Shown: piece by piece, positions 1-23,621 of the stretch | How the letters are laid out: each line of letters opens with the position of its first letter | Numbering within the stretch: the first letter of the stretch is position 1 | Assembly: GCF_032854445.1 (NCBI RefSeq) | Contig: NC_088300.1 | Coordinates: forward strand, 16,747,570 to 16,771,190 | DNA length: 23,621 bases | DNA from: Liolophura sinensis | Lineage: Eukaryota > Mollusca > Polyplacophora > Chitonida > Chitonidae | Direction of reading: 5' to 3' | Program-made: the position numbers and the translations under genes | Notes under the pieces: generated by a model | Database searches by the model: none | The model's input: the letters and a program-made list of their open reading frames with translations, nothing else | What the model was told of the DNA's origin: nothing

Positions 1-399
1 TGTCATAGAAAGATCCTGTTTGCCCTCTGTGTACATTTGTTTCACCTGCTTGTTGATGTATCAACTAATACAAGGAAGCCGAGTAGAGAAGTGAAAGAAA
101 GCTGCTGTTTTGTTTTTTAAAGAAATTCTTTAGATATGGAATGCATATTAAGATATTTTTATGAGATTCTGGCATGTAAAAAAAAGAGGGTTTGATTTTT
201 GTATAAAATGCATAACAAAAATCAAAGCTTCATGATTAAATATAACATAATTATCTCCCCTTAAATCGCACATTCTGGTTACATGGCCGTGTTTTAATTC
301 TGGTTCTAAAAATAATTCTTATTCATCTGCATGTCGATAGAAATATGATGCCAAATTTATTGAGTTTGTTGGCTAATGGTATGAAAATATATGTTACAG
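1..399. other. Intron sequence upstream of the first visible exon
   Basis: AT-rich sequence with stops in all frames and no LRR-like peptide. It ends in an acceptor (TGTTACAG) for the exon at 400. The preceding LRR exons are expected further upstream. I see no repeat or other feature. Confidence 0.6.

Positions 400-23621
<23,222 letters not shown>

Overview
The window is animal genomic DNA. It carries most of one large, intron-rich gene on the + strand, and I see no second gene on either strand. The translated exons match the leucine-rich-repeat protein LRRC9, compared with the vertebrate family as I remember it. The order of LRR blocks, the central coiled coil, the conserved non-LRR stretch (ILSRFC..., GITG..., NRILR) and the VFDHEL / PEYVIEFEYIT segment all agree. 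Twenty-eight internal exons between 400 and 22495 can be placed, about 3.67 kb or 1,220 codons. Almost all have GT-AG borders and matching phases. The N-terminal part of the protein (about the first 170-180 residues in vertebrates) lies upstream of the window. Dispersed intronic repeats with tails like TTGAGTACGGCGTAAAACAC followed by AAATAAATAAAT resemble SINE families I associate with molluscs, so a mollusc or another lophotrochozoan is likely. This is inference.

Layout. 400-1884: last repeats of the first LRR block and its capping segment. 2353-4111: coiled-coil region. 4573-9393: conserved central non-LRR region. 9960-14581: second LRR block. 15721-19990: third LRR block. 22370-22495: LRR cap. 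From 22915: a terminal exon that has become a tandem array running to the last base. LRRC9 is poorly characterised; its phylogenetic distribution suggests a role in cilia or flagella, and the LRRs suggest protein binding. Neither is shown by this sequence.

The unusual part is the 3' third. (1) The end of exon 19922-19990 together with its 5' splice site has been copied at exact 36-bp (12-codon) steps. This leaves three consecutive perfect GTAAGT donors, all in the same open frame. The series then decays and passes into about 24 copies of an 83-bp minisatellite that retains traces of the same exon end. (2) The terminal exon and its 3' splice site form eight 91-bp cassettes. In most of them one TACTGAC sequence carries both the stop codon of its own cassette and a consensus branch point for the next. 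(3) A weaker duplication of an exon end and donor lies after 18070.

Reading-frame breaks occur in four exons (3981-4111, 7317-7383, 7841-7966, 17917-18070). Splice sites and protein similarity are intact on both sides of each break, and several breaks touch short homopolymers. Indel errors in the assembly are the simplest explanation, but true lesions cannot be excluded from sequence alone.
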